Shown: positions 26,905-35,945 of the stretch, one piece after another | Position numbering within the stretch: the first letter of the stretch is position 1 | How the letters are laid out: every line of letters begins with the position of its first letter | Assembly: GCA_964276025.1 (NCBI GenBank) | Contig: CAXYDD010000002.1 | Span: 62,001-126,000 of the forward strand | Length of the DNA: 64,000 nucleotides | Direction of reading: 5' to 3' | Source of the DNA: Porticoccus sp964276025 | GTDB lineage: Bacteria > Pseudomonadota > Gammaproteobacteria > Pseudomonadales > Porticoccaceae | Made by a program: the position numbers and the translations under genes | The notes under the pieces: model-generated | The model's database searches: none | Told to the model about the DNA's origin: nothing | The model's input: the letters and a program-made list of their open reading frames with translations, nothing else

Positions 26905-29760
26905 TTACTCGTATTCAGAAACCGGTAAACAAGAGCAGATCAAGTTTTTATCTCCATGTACATTATCAATTCTTCCTACAGGGGGCCAGTATTTTGAGTT
27001 TTTCAAAGAGGCAACAGGATAAGCTGCTATCTCTTTTTTATAGCTTCTATTCCAGTTACCAGCAATTAATACCTCTGCAGTATGCGGAGCATGGCACAAA
27101 GGATTATCATCAATGGGATACACACCTTTTTCCACAGAATCTATCTCTTTGCGAATTTCAAGCATAGCATCACAAAATCTATCAATTTCATTTTTTGATT
27201 CACTTTCAGTAGGCTCAATCATCAGAGTTCCTGGAACTGGAAACGACATCGTAGGGGCATGAAAACCATAATCTATAAGCCTCTTTGCCACATCATCAAC
27301 TGTAATACCGACACTATCTTTAATAGCTCGCAAATCTATTATGCATTCATGGGCTACTCTATCATTTTTACCTGTATAGAGAATTTTATAGGCACCCTTG
27401 AGTCGATCTGCAATATAATTAGCATTTAAAATAGCTATCTCTGTTGCATGCCTGAGGCCCTTAGACCCCATCATCTTCATGTACATCCATGTTATCGGTA
27501 AAATGCTTGCACTCCCCCATGGAGCTGAAGAAACTGTATTCATAACAGATTTTTTGGCAAGACTTTTATTTCCTGGCAAATATGGGGCTAAATGACGTCT
27601 AACTGCAACTGGACCAATACCTGGCCCTCCACCTCCATGGGGAATACAGAATGTTTTATGAAGATTAAGATGTGAGACATCACCACCAAACTCTCCAGGC
27701 TTGCAAACTCCAACCATAGCATTCAGATTAGCGCCATCTATGTAAACCTGCCCACCGTGTTGATGGACTATTTTGCATACTTCGATGATTCCATCCTCAA
27801 ACACTCCGTGAGTAGAAGGATAGGTGACCATAATAGCGGCTAAATTATCTGAATAAAGATCTGCTTTAGAGCGAAGTTCTTCTAGGTCTACATTCCCCAT
27901 ATCGTCACAAGCAGTAACTACAACTTTCATACCACACATTTGTGCAGACGCAGGATTTGTGCCATGCGCTGAACTAGGTATTAAGCATACATTGCGATGC
28001 GAATCGCCTCTACTAGCATGATATGACCGTATGGCAAGTAGACCGGCATATTCTCCTTGAGATCCAGCATTTGGTTGCAAAGATACTGCATCATAGCCGG
28101 TAACAACGCATAGCATTAACTCAACTTCTTTAATCATTTCAATATAGCCAGTAACCTGATCATTTGGAGCAAAAGGATGAATGTTTGCAAATTCAGGCCA
28201 ACTAACTGGTATCATTTCAGCTGTAGCATTCAATTTCATTGTGCATGAGCCAAGAGGTATCATTGCTCTATCAAGTGCAATATCTTTGTCCGAGAGCTTT
28301 CTCAGATAGCGCAACATCTCTGTTTCTGAATGATAGGTATTAAATATTGGATGAGTTAAGGGTTCGTCTGTTCGAAAGAGTTTTTTTGGTATGTTGCCTT
28401 TTGACGATAATTTGATTTGATCGACAGTCAAATCGGTATTTTTATCAAATAAACGCCAAAGATTCCTTATATCATCTGCACATGTTTTCTCATCCAGTGA
28501 AATACCAAGATGAAAGTCATCAACTATACGCAAGTTATATCCTTTACTAACAGATAGACTATGGATAAGGGAGGTATTCTCACCAGTATTTATGGTTAGG
28601 GTGTCAAAAAAGCTATCATTAACTACTTTGAATCCCAATTTTTTTAAACCAGAAGCCAATATTCTTGTAAGGCAGTGGATCTTCTCGGCAATATTCTTAA
28701 GCCCTTCTGGGCCATGGTAAACAGCATACATGCTTGCCATAACAGCCAATAATGCCTGTGCTGTACATATATTACTGGTAGCTTTTTCTCTCCGTATATG
28801 CTGCTCGCGGGTTTGCAATGCAAGACGGTAAGCTGGCTTGCCTGTATTATCAACTGACACTCCTACAAGACGGCCCGGAAGGGAGCGTTTAAATAAATTT
28901 TTTGTCGCCATATAGGCTGCATGAGGACCGCCGAAACCAAGGGGTACGCCAAATCTTTGAGTGCAACCTATAGTCACATCAGCACCTATTTCTCCAGGGC
29001 TTTTCAGTAATAATAAACTCAATATATCTGATGCTATTACTACTAACCCCTCCTTATCATGAACAATATTTGTAATCTTAGAGAAATCTCTGATAGCTCC
29101 GTCTTCTCCTGGATACTGAAGTAATACTCCAAAAAAATTACACTTCTCTATCTCTGATATATCACCGACAATTACTTTTATGCCAATTGGTTCTGCGCGT
29201 GTCTTGATAACTTCTATTGTTTGAGGGTAACAATGCTTATCGACGAAGAAAGTCTCTTCTTTGGATTTAGACATTCTCCGGCAAAGCGTCATTGCCTCAG
29301 CTGCTGCAGTACCCTCATCTAATAATGATGCACTTGCTAAATCCATACCTGTAAGACTAACAATCATTGTCTGAAAGTTCAGTAAAGCCTCTAGTCGACC
29401 TTGAGAAATTTCCGGCTGGTAGGGAGTATAGGCGGTATACCAAGCAGGGTTTTCAAATACATTTCGCAAAATAACGTTCGGAGTAATAGTATTATAGTAA
29501 CCTTGTCCAATAAAATTCTTTAGTACTTTATTTTTTTTAGCAATGATATCTAGCTTATTTAGTGCCTCCATTTCAGTGACTGCATCATCTAGATCAAGGC
29601 TATCTGAGAGAAGAATTTTTTTTGGTACCACCGCACTTACAAATGAATCTAAAGACTTATAACCTAAAGTTTCAAGCATATCCATCTTGTCTTCATCGCA
29701 TACACCAATGTGACGATTAATAAATTCGTTATTATTAGATAGATCTGCTAAAGATTTCAT
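26905..29760 (-). CDS. gcvP: Glycine dehydrogenase (decarboxylating), P protein
   Basis: Decarboxylates glycine and transfers aminomethyl to the lipoyl arm of the H protein. The 951-residue chain is the fused homodimer type, with the N-terminal half starting FINRHIGVCDEDK and the C-terminal half carrying the PLP lysine in NLHKTFCIPHGGGGPG, with the glycine-rich loop after it. It follows gcvT by 37 bases. The usual gcvH between T and P is absent, and no H protein is in the window. Confidence 0.96.
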   Translation of the reverse strand: MKSLADLSNNNEFINRHIGVCDEDKMDMLETLGYKSLDSFVSAVVPKKILLSDSLDLDDAVTEMEALNKLDIIAKKNKVLKNFIGQGYYNTITPNVILRNVFENPAWYTAYTPYQPEISQGRLEALLNFQTMIVSLTGMDLASASLLDEGTAAAEAMTLCRRMSKSKEETFFVDKHCYPQTIEVIKTRAEPIGIKVIVGDISEIEKCNFFGVLLQYPGEDGAIRDFSKITNIVHDKEGLVVIASDILSLLLLKSPGEIGADVTIGCTQRFGVPLGFGGPHAAYMATKNLFKRSLPGRLVGVSVDNTGKPAYRLALQTREQHIRREKATSNICTAQALLAVMASMYAVYHGPEGLKNIAEKIHCLTRILASGLKKLGFKVVNDSFFDTLTINTGENTSLIHSLSVSKGYNLRIVDDFHLGISLDEKTCADDIRNLWRLFDKNTDLTVDQIKLSSKGNIPKKLFRTDEPLTHPIFNTYHSETEMLRYLRKLSDKDIALDRAMIPLGSCTMKLNATAEMIPVSWPEFANIHPFAPNDQVTGYIEMIKEVELMLCVVTGYDAVSLQPNAGSQGEYAGLLAIRSYHASRGDSHRNVCLIPSSAHGTNPASAQMCGMKVVVTACDDMGNVDLEELRSKADLYSDNLAAIMVTYPSTHGVFEDGIIEVCKIVHQHGGQVYIDGANLNAMVGVCKPGEFGGDVSHLNLHKTFCIPHGGGGPGIGPVAVRRHLAPYLPGNKSLAKKSVMNTVSSAPWGSASILPITWMYMKMMGSKGLRHATEIAILNANYIADRLKGAYKILYTGKNDRVAHECIIDLRAIKDSVGITVDDVAKRLIDYGFHAPTMSFPVPGTLMIEPTESESKNEIDRFCDAMLEIRKEIDSVEKGVYPIDDNPLCHAPHTAEVLIAGNWNRSYKKEIAAYPVASLKNSKYWPPVGRIDNVHGDKNLICSCLPVSEYE

Positions 29761-29797
29761 GAGATGGTATCTCTATTTATTTGTTAACTAAAAAAAA

Positions 29798-30931
29798 TTA
29801 TCCGCGGAAATAACGTCTTGGAACAAATGGCATCTTTTGAACAGAAACCGGTAAAACTCTCCCGCGCACAATCGCCCCTAAATCTTCGCCTATATTAGAG
29901 TATTTAGTCTCCACGTAACCTATTGCAATTGGAGCATTTAAGCTTGATCCAAATCCACCACTAGTTACGATGCCAATTACTTTACCCTCAATATTTACTA
30001 ACTCGGACCCCTCTCGGATCGGTGCTTTTCCTAGTACTTTTAACCCAATACGTCTTTTTTTGGTTCCACAATCTAACTCCTCTAGTATAGTCTTTGAACC
30101 AAGAAAACCACCGTGTTTTTTACCATTTATACGACGGGACTTGCTAATACTCCAAACTAAAGAAGCCTCTACGGGTGTAGTTGTAGTATCGATATCGTGA
30201 CCATAAAGACAAAGACCCGCCTCTAGTCTTAATGAATCTCTAGCACCCAACCCAATAGCCTTAACTTGCTTAAAAGATAGGAATTTCTTAGCTAAGGTTG
30301 TAGCAGAATCTGCTGGGACTGAAATCTCAAACCCATCCTCCCCTGTATAGCCAGAACGAGTAACATAACAATCTATTCCAAGTAAATTGACACGACAACC
30401 CGACATAAATAGTAGTTCTTTGAGAGCTGGAGCTAACTCTTGCATAACATCTATTGCTTCAGGACCTTGGAGTGCTAATAATGCTCGATTGTCTAAGCAA
30501 TCAACATCCAAATCCTTTAAATTATTTCTTAAGTGCTCAAAATCTTTCTCTTTGCAATCTGCGTTAACTACTAGGAAAAAACAATTTTTTGACCAACGTA
30601 CAATCATTAAATCATCAATAATTCCTCCTTGATCATTAGTCAATAGTGCATAGGTTTGTTGATTGACATCAAGGGCTTCTAAGTCAACAGGGACTAATGA
30701 CTCTAATGCTTCAGTTGCTCCATTTCCAGCGATAGTAATTTGACCCATATGAGAAACATCAAATAATCCTGCATGTTTTCTGGTATGAAGATGTTCTTTT
30801 TTTATACCATCTGGATAATTAACTGGCATTTCATAACCGGCAAATGGAACCATACGGGCACCCAGCTCCTGATGTAATTTTTTAAGTGGAGTAGCACTAA
30901 GTTCTATTTTTTTACTATTGGATATAACCAT
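29798..30931 (-). CDS. gcvT: Aminomethyltransferase, glycine cleavage T protein
   Basis: Transfers the one-carbon unit from the H-protein arm to tetrahydrofolate. The 377-residue chain shows GLFDVSHMGQI, the folate-binding region with TRSGYTGEDGFEI, GLGARDSLRLEAGLCLYGHD and the C-terminal barrel. It heads a two-gene unit gcvT-gcvP. I checked its 180-base upstream region for the glycine riboswitch core and did not find it. Confidence 0.96.
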   Translation of the reverse strand: MVISNSKKIELSATPLKKLHQELGARMVPFAGYEMPVNYPDGIKKEHLHTRKHAGLFDVSHMGQITIAGNGATEALESLVPVDLEALDVNQQTYALLTNDQGGIIDDLMIVRWSKNCFFLVVNADCKEKDFEHLRNNLKDLDVDCLDNRALLALQGPEAIDVMQELAPALKELLFMSGCRVNLLGIDCYVTRSGYTGEDGFEISVPADSATTLAKKFLSFKQVKAIGLGARDSLRLEAGLCLYGHDIDTTTTPVEASLVWSISKSRRINGKKHGGFLGSKTILEELDCGTKKRRIGLKVLGKAPIREGSELVNIEGKVIGIVTSGGFGSSLNAPIAIGYVETKYSNIGEDLGAIVRGRVLPVSVQKMPFVPRRYFRG

Positions 30932-31111
30932 ATTTTTCTGATTATTCGCTTAATTAGAAATAACATAATTGAAATTAAAAAAAGGTATTTTAACGGCAGA
31001 CACTTTTGACAAAAAAGCTGCCAACCCAATTGAAAGCTGAGATTAAAAAAAACAAATTAATACGCGAGCTTTATAATTTTTTGCAAAACTTAACACCTTA
31101 AGACTTTTGTG

Positions 31112-31816
31112 CTAACCACACTTTGAGTCACCACAATTTAGACAGGTCATGCATCCATCCAATAAAATTACAGCCTTCGTCATACACTTTGCGCATAAGC
31201 TAGAGCTAGCAGGAAATGTATTATCTATTTCACCATTCTCGGAAACTGGAGTTGTTCTAGAATCATATTCAGCTCGCTTTTCGGCAAGAGCGATTTTTTG
31301 GCTTTCTGTAATTTCACCAACTTTCATCATACCAATTTTAGTTAAATGATGCTCTATTGCTTCACCAATCTCTGCAACTAGAGAAGGCATAAATTTTCCT
31401 CCGCGCTTAAAATATCCACCTTGGGGATCAAACACAGCCTTTAATTCTTCAGCCAAAAAAGTGCAATCACCGCCTTTTCGGAAGACGGCTGAAATGACTC
31501 TAGTAAGTGCTACGACCCATTGAAATTGCTCCATATTTTTTGAATTAATAAAAATTTCAAAGGGACGACGTTGCTCATTATCCGTTCCTGAATTCAAGAT
31601 AATATCATTAATAGTTATATATAAAGCATGCTCAGACTGAGGTGTTTTTACCTTATAGGTTGATCCATGCAATTCTTCTGGACGACTTACGTGTTCGGTC
31701 ATCAGTTCAATTGCGCGCTCTAAATCAACCTCTGATACCGGCTCCTCTGGCAAAGATTCATCATTTGATGGTGTTAATACCTTATAGCTCACAATTTTTT
31801 TATCTAACTTTATCAT
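31112..31816 (-). CDS. nrdJb: Ribonucleotide reductase class II, small C-terminal subunit NrdJb
   Basis: A 234-residue protein that equals the C-terminal part of a class II reductase. In Pseudomonas aeruginosa the same split exists as NrdJa and NrdJb. It contains the TSCPD-like region (ALTRVISAVFRKGGDCTFLAEEL) and a cysteine-rich tail (CAKC ... CMTCLNCGDSKCG) that would bind zinc and pass electrons to the active site. It starts 16 bases after nrdJa, without a clear ribosome site, so coupling to nrdJa translation is likely. Both subunits should be needed for activity. Confidence 0.92.
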   Translation of the reverse strand: MIKLDKKIVSYKVLTPSNDESLPEEPVSEVDLERAIELMTEHVSRPEELHGSTYKVKTPQSEHALYITINDIILNSGTDNEQRRPFEIFINSKNMEQFQWVVALTRVISAVFRKGGDCTFLAEELKAVFDPQGGYFKRGGKFMPSLVAEIGEAIEHHLTKIGMMKVGEITESQKIALAEKRAEYDSRTTPVSENGEIDNTFPASSSLCAKCMTKAVILLDGCMTCLNCGDSKCG

Positions 31817-31832
31817 AATATTAATTACTCAA

Positions 31833-33983
31833 TTAAAATTTACCGTAATAACCTTCTTTTAAGGCATCAAACAAATTTGCAGCAGTATGAGTTTCCCCAT
31901 CGTACTCAACCTCTTCGTTCCCCTTTAATTCAACGGATGAACCGTCTTCCAAACTGAACTGATAAGTGGTATTTTCTAAATCTTTTTCTGTCACCAATAC
32001 ACCCTGGAATGCTTCTGGGTTAAACCGAAATGTTGTGCAGCCTTTTAATCCTTTTTCATAAGCGTAAAGATATATATCCTTGAAATCCTCAAAATCACAA
32101 TCAGTAGGGACATTAATAGTCTTTGATATTGAAGAATCTATCCACTTTTGAGATGCTGCTTGAACATCGACATGATTCTTTGGCTGAATATCGGCGCTAG
32201 AAACAAAATATTCAGGTAGGGTTTCTGCATCATTTTCTGCAAAAGGCATAGCTTCTTGATTAATTAGCTCACGGTAAGCTAAAAGCTCATAAGAAAAAAC
32301 ATCTACTTTTTCTTTAGATTTTTTTCCTTCTCTTATGACGTTACGTGAGTAGTGGTGTGCGAAACTCGGCTCGATACCATTACTAGCATTATTTGCAAGC
32401 GACAGCGATATAGTACCAGTTGGAGCAATAGACGAATGATGGGTAAATCTACAGCCGACATCTGCAAGCTCTGTAACCAGCTTTGGATCAATTTCTGCAA
32501 TCTTTTCCATATATTGACTATAGCGAGCGTGAAGCAATCTACCTTTTATTTTATCCCCTATAGAAATACCGTCTTTAGTCATTTTTGGACACTTGCGAAG
32601 CATTGCCTCAGTTACCTCGAAGTCTTCATCCATTATTGGCGCAGGACCCTTTTCTTTAGCTAAACTTAAGCCTGTACGCCAACCAGCTAGAGCTAACTCA
32701 CGAGAGACTTCTTCAGTAAATACAAGAGATTCCTCTGACCCATAGGGCATAGTTAGCATTGTCATAGTCGAACCCAAGCCTAAAAACCCCATTCCATGGC
32801 GACGTTTATTTATAATCGCCTCTCGTTGACCTTCTAGAGGCAAGCCATTAATTTCCACAACATTGTCAAGCATACGAGTGAATACAGAGACTACTTCTCT
32901 ATATCCACTCCAATCAAATTTAGCTTTCTCTGTGAAAGGATCTTTAACAAACTTTGTTAGATTAATAGAGCCCAATAAACAGCTTCCATATGGAGGGAGT
33001 GGTTGCTCACCACAGGGGTTAGTTGCTCGAATGTCTTCACAAAACCAATTATTATTATCTTGATTAACCTTATCAATTAAAATGAATCCTGGTTCCGCAT
33101 AATCATACGTAGAAGTCATGATTACATTCCATAAATGTTTAGCTTTAACAGTTTTATAGGCACGACATGCAATTAAGCCTTCTTTATTTGCAACATAACC
33201 TTTCAATGTTGGAAAATCTCTCCATAATAAGCTGTCATCCTCTAGGCTAACTTCACCTTGATCTACTTCTTTCTGTAATACAGGGAAACTCAGCGGCCAA
33301 TCTTCATCATTTTTTACAGCTTCCATGAAGCCTTCTGTTATCAAGAGCGACATATTGAACTGTCTAAGTCTTCCATCTTCACGTTTCGCTTTTATGAAAT
33401 CTACTACATCTGGATGACTTACATCAAAGGTTGCCATTTGAGCACCGCGACGTCCGCCAGCAGATGAGACGGTAAAACACATTTTATCGAAAATATCCAT
33501 GAAAGAGAGTGGACCTGAAGTATATGCTCCAGCACCAGAAACATATGCACCTTTTGGTCGCAAAGTCGAAAACTCATAGCCAATACCGCAACCCGCTTTT
33601 AGAGTGAGGCCAGCCTCTAAGTTTTTATTAAGGATGTCTAGCATAGAGTCTTCTACAATTCCAGAAACGGTGCAGTTAATCGTAGAAGTTGCTGGTTTAT
33701 GCTCCAAAGCTCCCGCATTGGATATTATTCTGCCTGCAGGTATTGCACCATTTCTTAGAGCCCATAAAAACCTTTCATACCAAGTTTCTCTTTTTCCTTT
33801 ATCTTCAACATCTGAGAGGGCTCTTGCTACACGTCTGTATGTTTCATCAATATTTTTATCAACTGGGTCGCCCTGTTTATTTTTTAATCTATATTTTTTA
33901 TCCCAGATATCCGATGAGGCGTCTTGAAGTTTGATATCTATAATTTGTGATTTATCGCCCGTCTGTATAGCTTCAATAGACAT
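31833..33983 (-). CDS. nrdJa: Ribonucleotide reductase class II, adenosylcobalamin-dependent, subunit NrdJa
   Basis: Makes deoxyribonucleotides using a radical generated from adenosylcobalamin, with or without oxygen. The 716-residue chain has the active-site cysteine region STINCTVSG, the finger-loop NPCGEQPLPPYGSCLLGS carrying the radical Cys/Glu pair, and the phosphate-binding PTGTISLSLANNASNGIEP. It ends in a natural EEVEYDGETHTAANLF tail and the cysteine-rich domain is in the separate downstream gene, so the break is a real two-gene split. No class I reductase is seen here. Two NrdR boxes precede it, about 140-190 bases upstream of the start. Confidence 0.95.
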   Translation of the reverse strand: MSIEAIQTGDKSQIIDIKLQDASSDIWDKKYRLKNKQGDPVDKNIDETYRRVARALSDVEDKGKRETWYERFLWALRNGAIPAGRIISNAGALEHKPATSTINCTVSGIVEDSMLDILNKNLEAGLTLKAGCGIGYEFSTLRPKGAYVSGAGAYTSGPLSFMDIFDKMCFTVSSAGGRRGAQMATFDVSHPDVVDFIKAKREDGRLRQFNMSLLITEGFMEAVKNDEDWPLSFPVLQKEVDQGEVSLEDDSLLWRDFPTLKGYVANKEGLIACRAYKTVKAKHLWNVIMTSTYDYAEPGFILIDKVNQDNNNWFCEDIRATNPCGEQPLPPYGSCLLGSINLTKFVKDPFTEKAKFDWSGYREVVSVFTRMLDNVVEINGLPLEGQREAIINKRRHGMGFLGLGSTMTMLTMPYGSEESLVFTEEVSRELALAGWRTGLSLAKEKGPAPIMDEDFEVTEAMLRKCPKMTKDGISIGDKIKGRLLHARYSQYMEKIAEIDPKLVTELADVGCRFTHHSSIAPTGTISLSLANNASNGIEPSFAHHYSRNVIREGKKSKEKVDVFSYELLAYRELINQEAMPFAENDAETLPEYFVSSADIQPKNHVDVQAASQKWIDSSISKTINVPTDCDFEDFKDIYLYAYEKGLKGCTTFRFNPEAFQGVLVTEKDLENTTYQFSLEDGSSVELKGNEEVEYDGETHTAANLFDALKEGYYGKF

Positions 33984-34124
33984 AATATTTAGATTTCCCT
34001 TTATCTTGATATTTCATGATATTGTTTAGTGAATTTTCTATTCAGCTTTTAAAAGCGATAGACTGTAAATCAAAATTTTAATTTAGTTTTCTACACCTTA
34101 AAATAATATAATCAGGCTTCAAGT

Positions 34125-34172
34125 ATACAAGATATAGTGTTTGTTTCCAGAAAAAAACACTACAGGTTGTAT
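34125..34172 (-). promoter_or_regulatory. Pair of NrdR boxes upstream of nrdJab
   Basis: Two 16-base palindromic sites resemble the NrdR consensus acaCwAtATaTwGtgt. Site 34125-34140 (ATACAAGATATAGTGT) matches at about 14 of 16 positions and site 34157-34172 (ACACTACAGGTTGTAT) at about 12. They are separated by exactly 16 bases, so their centres are 32 bases, three helical turns, apart, the standard arrangement for NrdR repressor. This predicts repression of nrdJab when dATP is high. The gene for NrdR is not in the window. Confidence 0.8.
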
Positions 34173-34257
34173 TATAAAAAATTTCTACTTCTTTTATCCT
34201 TATATATTTTAATTTTCTTTTTCGGTCTTTAATTAACAATAACTTACAGAAGGTACT

Positions 34258-34326
34258 GAAACCAATTGGTTCTTATTTTATGTTAAAGAAACCAATATAA
34301 TATGACCAATATATATTTATTGGTCA
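34258..34326. repeat. Cluster of ACCAAT/ATTGGT inverted and direct repeats
   Basis: Within 69 bases there are five copies of ACCAAT or its complement. A 12-base palindrome AACCAATTGGTT is at 34260-34271, GAAACCAAT occurs at 34258 and again exactly 30 bases on at 34288, and a perfect 9-base inverted repeat (TGACCAATA ... TATTGGTCA) spans 34303-34326 with a 6-base centre. There is no T-run beside it, so it is not a terminator. It lies between the scoAB terminator and the NrdR boxes in the 469-base gap before nrdJa, which has no open frame. It looks like an operator array; the cognate protein is unknown. Confidence 0.6.
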
Positions 34327-34402
34327 GAAAAATTTTATTCTTTTAGGAATGGATTATCTTATTTTTCTTAAGTGATAGTTTAGAATCTTTGGAGGAAAGA
34401 AA

Positions 34403-34430
34403 ATAAAAAAAACCCCCAAGTATAGGGGGC
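34403..34430 (-). terminator. Rho-independent terminator after scoAB
   Basis: On the minus strand a GC stem CCCCC / GGGGG (34425-34429 and 34413-34417) with a 7-base loop is followed by a run of eight T residues. It sits 23 bases after the scoB stop and closes the scoA-scoB transcript. Confidence 0.92.
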
Positions 34431-34452
34431 CAAATATCTTCTTGAATGAAAT

Positions 34453-35109
34453 CTAAAACTTCATTTCTGGAACATTTTCTGGTACGACCAGAGCACCAGC
34501 AGTTTTCTCGATAATTTCTTCAACAGGCACCCCTGGGGCGCGCTCAATCAGATGAAATTTTCCATCGCGTATTTCCAAATATGCTAGATCAGTCAAAACC
34601 TGTTTAATACATCCTGCTCCAGTCAGAGGAAGCGAGCAATTTGATAATAATTTGGAATTACCATATTTGTCTGCGTGCGTCATCATAACAACTATGTTAT
34701 CTGCACCAGCCACAAGATCCATAGCTCCACCCATACCTTTTATTAGTTTTCCAGGGATCATCCATGAAGCGATATTTCCAGAAGAGTCAACCTCAAAAGC
34801 ACCAAGAACGGTAAGATCGACATGGCCGCCACGTATCATAGCGAAAGATTCAGATGAAGAAAAAATTGATGCTCCTGTAGCTGTGGTTACTGTTTGTTTT
34901 CCTGCGTTAATTAGGTCTGCATCAACCTCATCTTCTGTTGGAAAAGGACCCATACCAAGCAGACCATTTTCAGACTGCAACATAACCTCTATTCCGTCTG
35001 GAACATGGTTTGCAACTAGTGTTGGTATTCCAATACCCAAATTAACGTAATAACCATCCTGGAGCTCACGAGCAACTCGAATAGCCATTTGATCTCGAGA
35101 AAGTGACAT
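34453..35109 (-). CDS. scoB: 3-oxoacid CoA-transferase subunit B
   Basis: The beta subunit of succinyl-CoA:3-ketoacid CoA-transferase, 218 residues, with the catalytic glutamate in the motif QSENGLLGMG near residue 46. With ScoA it moves CoA from succinyl-CoA to acetoacetate and similar acids. It follows scoA by 14 bases and precedes a strong terminator. Together with HMG-CoA lyase at 12-13 kb it would complete use of leucine-derived acetoacetate. Related AtoAD enzymes use acetyl-CoA, so donor choice is inferred from similarity. Confidence 0.92.
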   Translation of the reverse strand: MSLSRDQMAIRVARELQDGYYVNLGIGIPTLVANHVPDGIEVMLQSENGLLGMGPFPTEDEVDADLINAGKQTVTTATGASIFSSSESFAMIRGGHVDLTVLGAFEVDSSGNIASWMIPGKLIKGMGGAMDLVAGADNIVVMMTHADKYGNSKLLSNCSLPLTGAGCIKQVLTDLAYLEIRDGKFHLIERAPGVPVEEIIEKTAGALVVPENVPEMKF

Positions 35110-35123
35110 TATTGTTTCTCCGA

Positions 35124-35825
35124 TTAGTTTTCGCGTACGGTACGCAATTCGATACGTTTTTCAAACGTTCCTTGTATTAAACGATCAACATAAATCCCAG
35201 GCGTATGTACATGCATTGGATCTAGCTCACCCGGCTCAACAATCTCTTCAACTTCTAAAACTGTTATTTTTCCAGCTGTTGCAGCCATAGGATTAAAATT
35301 CATAGCAGTATGACGATAAATAGCATTACCAAAACGATCCGCTTTCCAAGCCTTCACAATTGCATAGTCACCTGTAATGGATTCTTCAAGTATATACTTG
35401 CGTCCATCAAATTCACGAACATCTTTACCTTTGGCTATATCCGTACCACACCCAGTAGCAGTATAGAATGCCGGTATTCCGGCACCGCCAGCACGCATTT
35501 TTTCTGCTAATGTACCTTGTGGAGTTAGCTCTACTTCTAATTGTCCTGAAAGAAGTTGCTCTTCAAACATCTTATTTTCACCTACGTAAGAGGATACCAT
35601 TTTCTTAATTTGATGATCATCCAAGAGCACTCCAAGACCAAGGCCATCACAACCACAGTTATTAGAGATAATCGTCAGCTCTTTAGTGCCCATTTTTTTT
35701 ATTTCTTTGATCAAGTTTTCAGGTATACCGCAGATACCGAAGCCGCCTGCAATCACCGTCATACCATCAGTGAGTCCTGCCATCGCCTCTTCGTAGGTGT
35801 TTACCACCTTATCGAAACCTGCCAT
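35124..35825 (-). CDS. scoA: 3-oxoacid CoA-transferase subunit A
   Basis: Alpha subunit of the same transferase, 233 residues. The CoA-binding glycine loop GGFGICGIPENLI is near residue 27 and the segment GAGIPAFYTATGCGTD near residue 110 is typical. First gene of the two-gene unit; ATG at 35825. No dehydrogenase or thiolase partner is adjacent. Confidence 0.92.
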   Translation of the reverse strand: MAGFDKVVNTYEEAMAGLTDGMTVIAGGFGICGIPENLIKEIKKMGTKELTIISNNCGCDGLGLGVLLDDHQIKKMVSSYVGENKMFEEQLLSGQLEVELTPQGTLAEKMRAGGAGIPAFYTATGCGTDIAKGKDVREFDGRKYILEESITGDYAIVKAWKADRFGNAIYRHTAMNFNPMAATAGKITVLEVEEIVEPGELDPMHVHTPGIYVDRLIQGTFEKRIELRTVREN

Positions 35826-35945
35826 GAGACTATCTCCCTTTGTTTAAATTTCTTATTATTCTAAAATACAACATTCAGTGCTTTTAAAAACATTCCGAAG
35901 GATCCTACATGGAGCGATATTTATCAAGATTAAAATTCCTTTTTA

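Noticed and set aside
30932..31111. Possible glycine riboswitch before gcvT
   Set aside because: The conserved core of the glycine aptamer was not found in the minus strand of this gap.
33984..34452. Possible cobalamin riboswitch before nrdJa
   Set aside because: No B12 box or matching stem pattern was found; NrdR sites give a better explanation.
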